In this document: one piece after another, positions 12,935-13,246 of the stretch
Numbering within the stretch: the stretch's first letter is position 1
Layout: every line of letters starts with the position of its first letter
From: an uncultured Actinomycetes bacterium
Lineage (GTDB): Bacteria > Actinomycetota > Acidimicrobiia > Acidimicrobiales > Acidimicrobilacustridaceae
Reading direction: 5' to 3'
Length of the DNA stretch: 13,246 bases
NCBI GenBank assembly: GCA_945957335.1
Contig: CAMFLJ010000077.1
Span: 1 to 13,246, forward strand
Made by a program: the position numbers and the translations under genes
Notes under the pieces: generated by a model
What the model was told of the DNA's origin: nothing
Database searches by the model: none
What the model saw: only the letters and a program-made list of their open reading frames with translations

Positions 12935-12951
12935 CCGGGCGCGGCCGGTCA
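12932..12951. terminator. Inverted repeat containing both convergent stop codons
   Basis: TGACCGG (12932-12938) and CCGGTCA (12945-12951) form a perfect 7-bp inverted repeat with a 6-nt centre. The outer TGA of each arm is the stop codon of the gene read from that side. The 14-bp gap leaves little other room for a terminator, so this may end transcription in both directions. There is no T-run. Confidence 0.4.
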
Positions 12952-13215
12952 CCAGTGGTGGTGACCGTCGTGCGGGTCGTCGGGCGGGCGCACGCCGTAG
13001 TGGGCCCGCACCTCGGCCAGGGGCTCGTCGGCCAGGTCGAAGTGGTCGACCACCGAGAAGTCGGCCCTGCAGGCCGCGCCCCTCGCCAGCGACGAGCCCA
13101 GGAGGCGGGCCGCCACCGGGTCGTCGAGCACGCCCGCCTCGGAGTGCACCTTGCCGGCCCGGCCCACGCCGACCTCGTGCAGCATGAGCGACGCCAGCAG
13201 GGCCGAGGTGTTGAC
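12949..13215 (-). CDS. C-terminal 88 residues of an unrecognised protein (5' end lost at contig end)
   Basis: The minus-strand frame ends at the TGA 12951-12949 and is open to the adapter junction at 13215. The readable part starts VNTSALLASLMLHEVGVGRAG, continues with VLDDPVAARLLGSSLARGAA and VVDHFDLADEPLAEVRAHYG, and ends in a His-rich DPHDGHHHW. It is not a random shadow, since codon usage has the strong G/C third position of its neighbours and the opposite strand has only a shadow frame. I do not recognise the family. The final His cluster might bind metal. Any longer translation with MYKRQ or MGSEMCIRDR at its start is adapter and not protein. Confidence 0.6.
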   Translation of the reverse strand, partial: VNTSALLASLMLHEVGVGRAGKVHSEAGVLDDPVAARLLGSSLARGAACRADFSVVDHFDLADEPLAEVRAHYGVRPPDDPHDGHHHW

Positions 13216-13246
13216 CTGTCTCTTATACACATCTCCGAGCCCACGA
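13216..13246. other. Illumina Nextera adapter left at the contig end (not genomic)
   Basis: The last 31 bases begin with CTGTCTCTTATACACATCT, the 19-bp Tn5 mosaic end, followed by CCGAGCCCACGA. This is the start of the Nextera Read 2 adapter. The local base composition drops sharply in GC at this point. The bases should be trimmed; they are not a transposon end in the organism. Confidence 0.98.

Noticed and set aside
13216..13234. Tn5/IS50 mosaic end as evidence of a transposon
   Set aside because: It is followed by Illumina adapter bases and lies at the very end of the contig; no transposase gene is present.

Overview
The window is about 13.2 kb of very GC-rich DNA. Codons nearly all end in G or C, GTG starts are frequent, and several promoters look leaderless (TAnnnT 6-7 nt before the start codon). 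Gene content is dominated by short-chain dehydrogenases, an acyl-CoA ligase, a TetR regulator, an amidohydrolase and a VOC protein. This points to a free-living actinomycete; the style suggests the class Acidimicrobiia, but that placement is an inference from impression, not from a marker gene. No rRNA, tRNA, CRISPR array, insertion sequence or prophage gene was found. The right end is not genomic: bases 13216-13246 are Illumina Nextera adapter, so this is the end of an assembled contig.

Left part (1-2265): the N-terminal part of an NADH pyrophosphatase (nudC, minus strand) is divergent from a zinc-independent quinone oxidoreductase-like protein, followed after a hairpin by a TetR regulator. 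Next (2285-4470, minus strand) is a probable two-gene unit: a DUF1214-like protein and then a PF04909-type amidohydrolase, separated by a 62-bp gap with a 16-bp palindrome. A 221-bp divergent region with three inverted repeats leads to a small helical-repeat (LRV/HEAT-like) protein and a 50-residue four-cysteine protein.

Centre (5484-9395): an SDR oxidoreductase converges on a VOC-fold protein. The gap between them holds two tandem 49-nt hairpin repeats whose conserved flanks surround a variable 10-nt centre. Divergent from the VOC gene is an AMP-forming acyl-CoA ligase, whose stop overlaps the start of a citryl-CoA lyase-like protein. Together they suggest CoA activation of an acid followed by carbon-carbon cleavage of the CoA ester.

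Right part (9430-12934): a nitroreductase-family flavoprotein, then an ABC ATPase, an ABC-2 permease and a second SDR linked by GTGA stop/start overlaps. A possible six-codon leader peptide starting at the predicted transcription start joins the ATPase by the same kind of overlap. The window closes with the C-terminal end of an unrecognised minus-strand gene that runs into the adapter.

No complete new defence or mobile system is visible. The most unusual signals are the tandem hairpin repeat, the possible coupled leader ORF before the ABC transporter, the ligase/lyase pair with altered catalytic positions, and the repeated fixed-distance leaderless promoter pattern.
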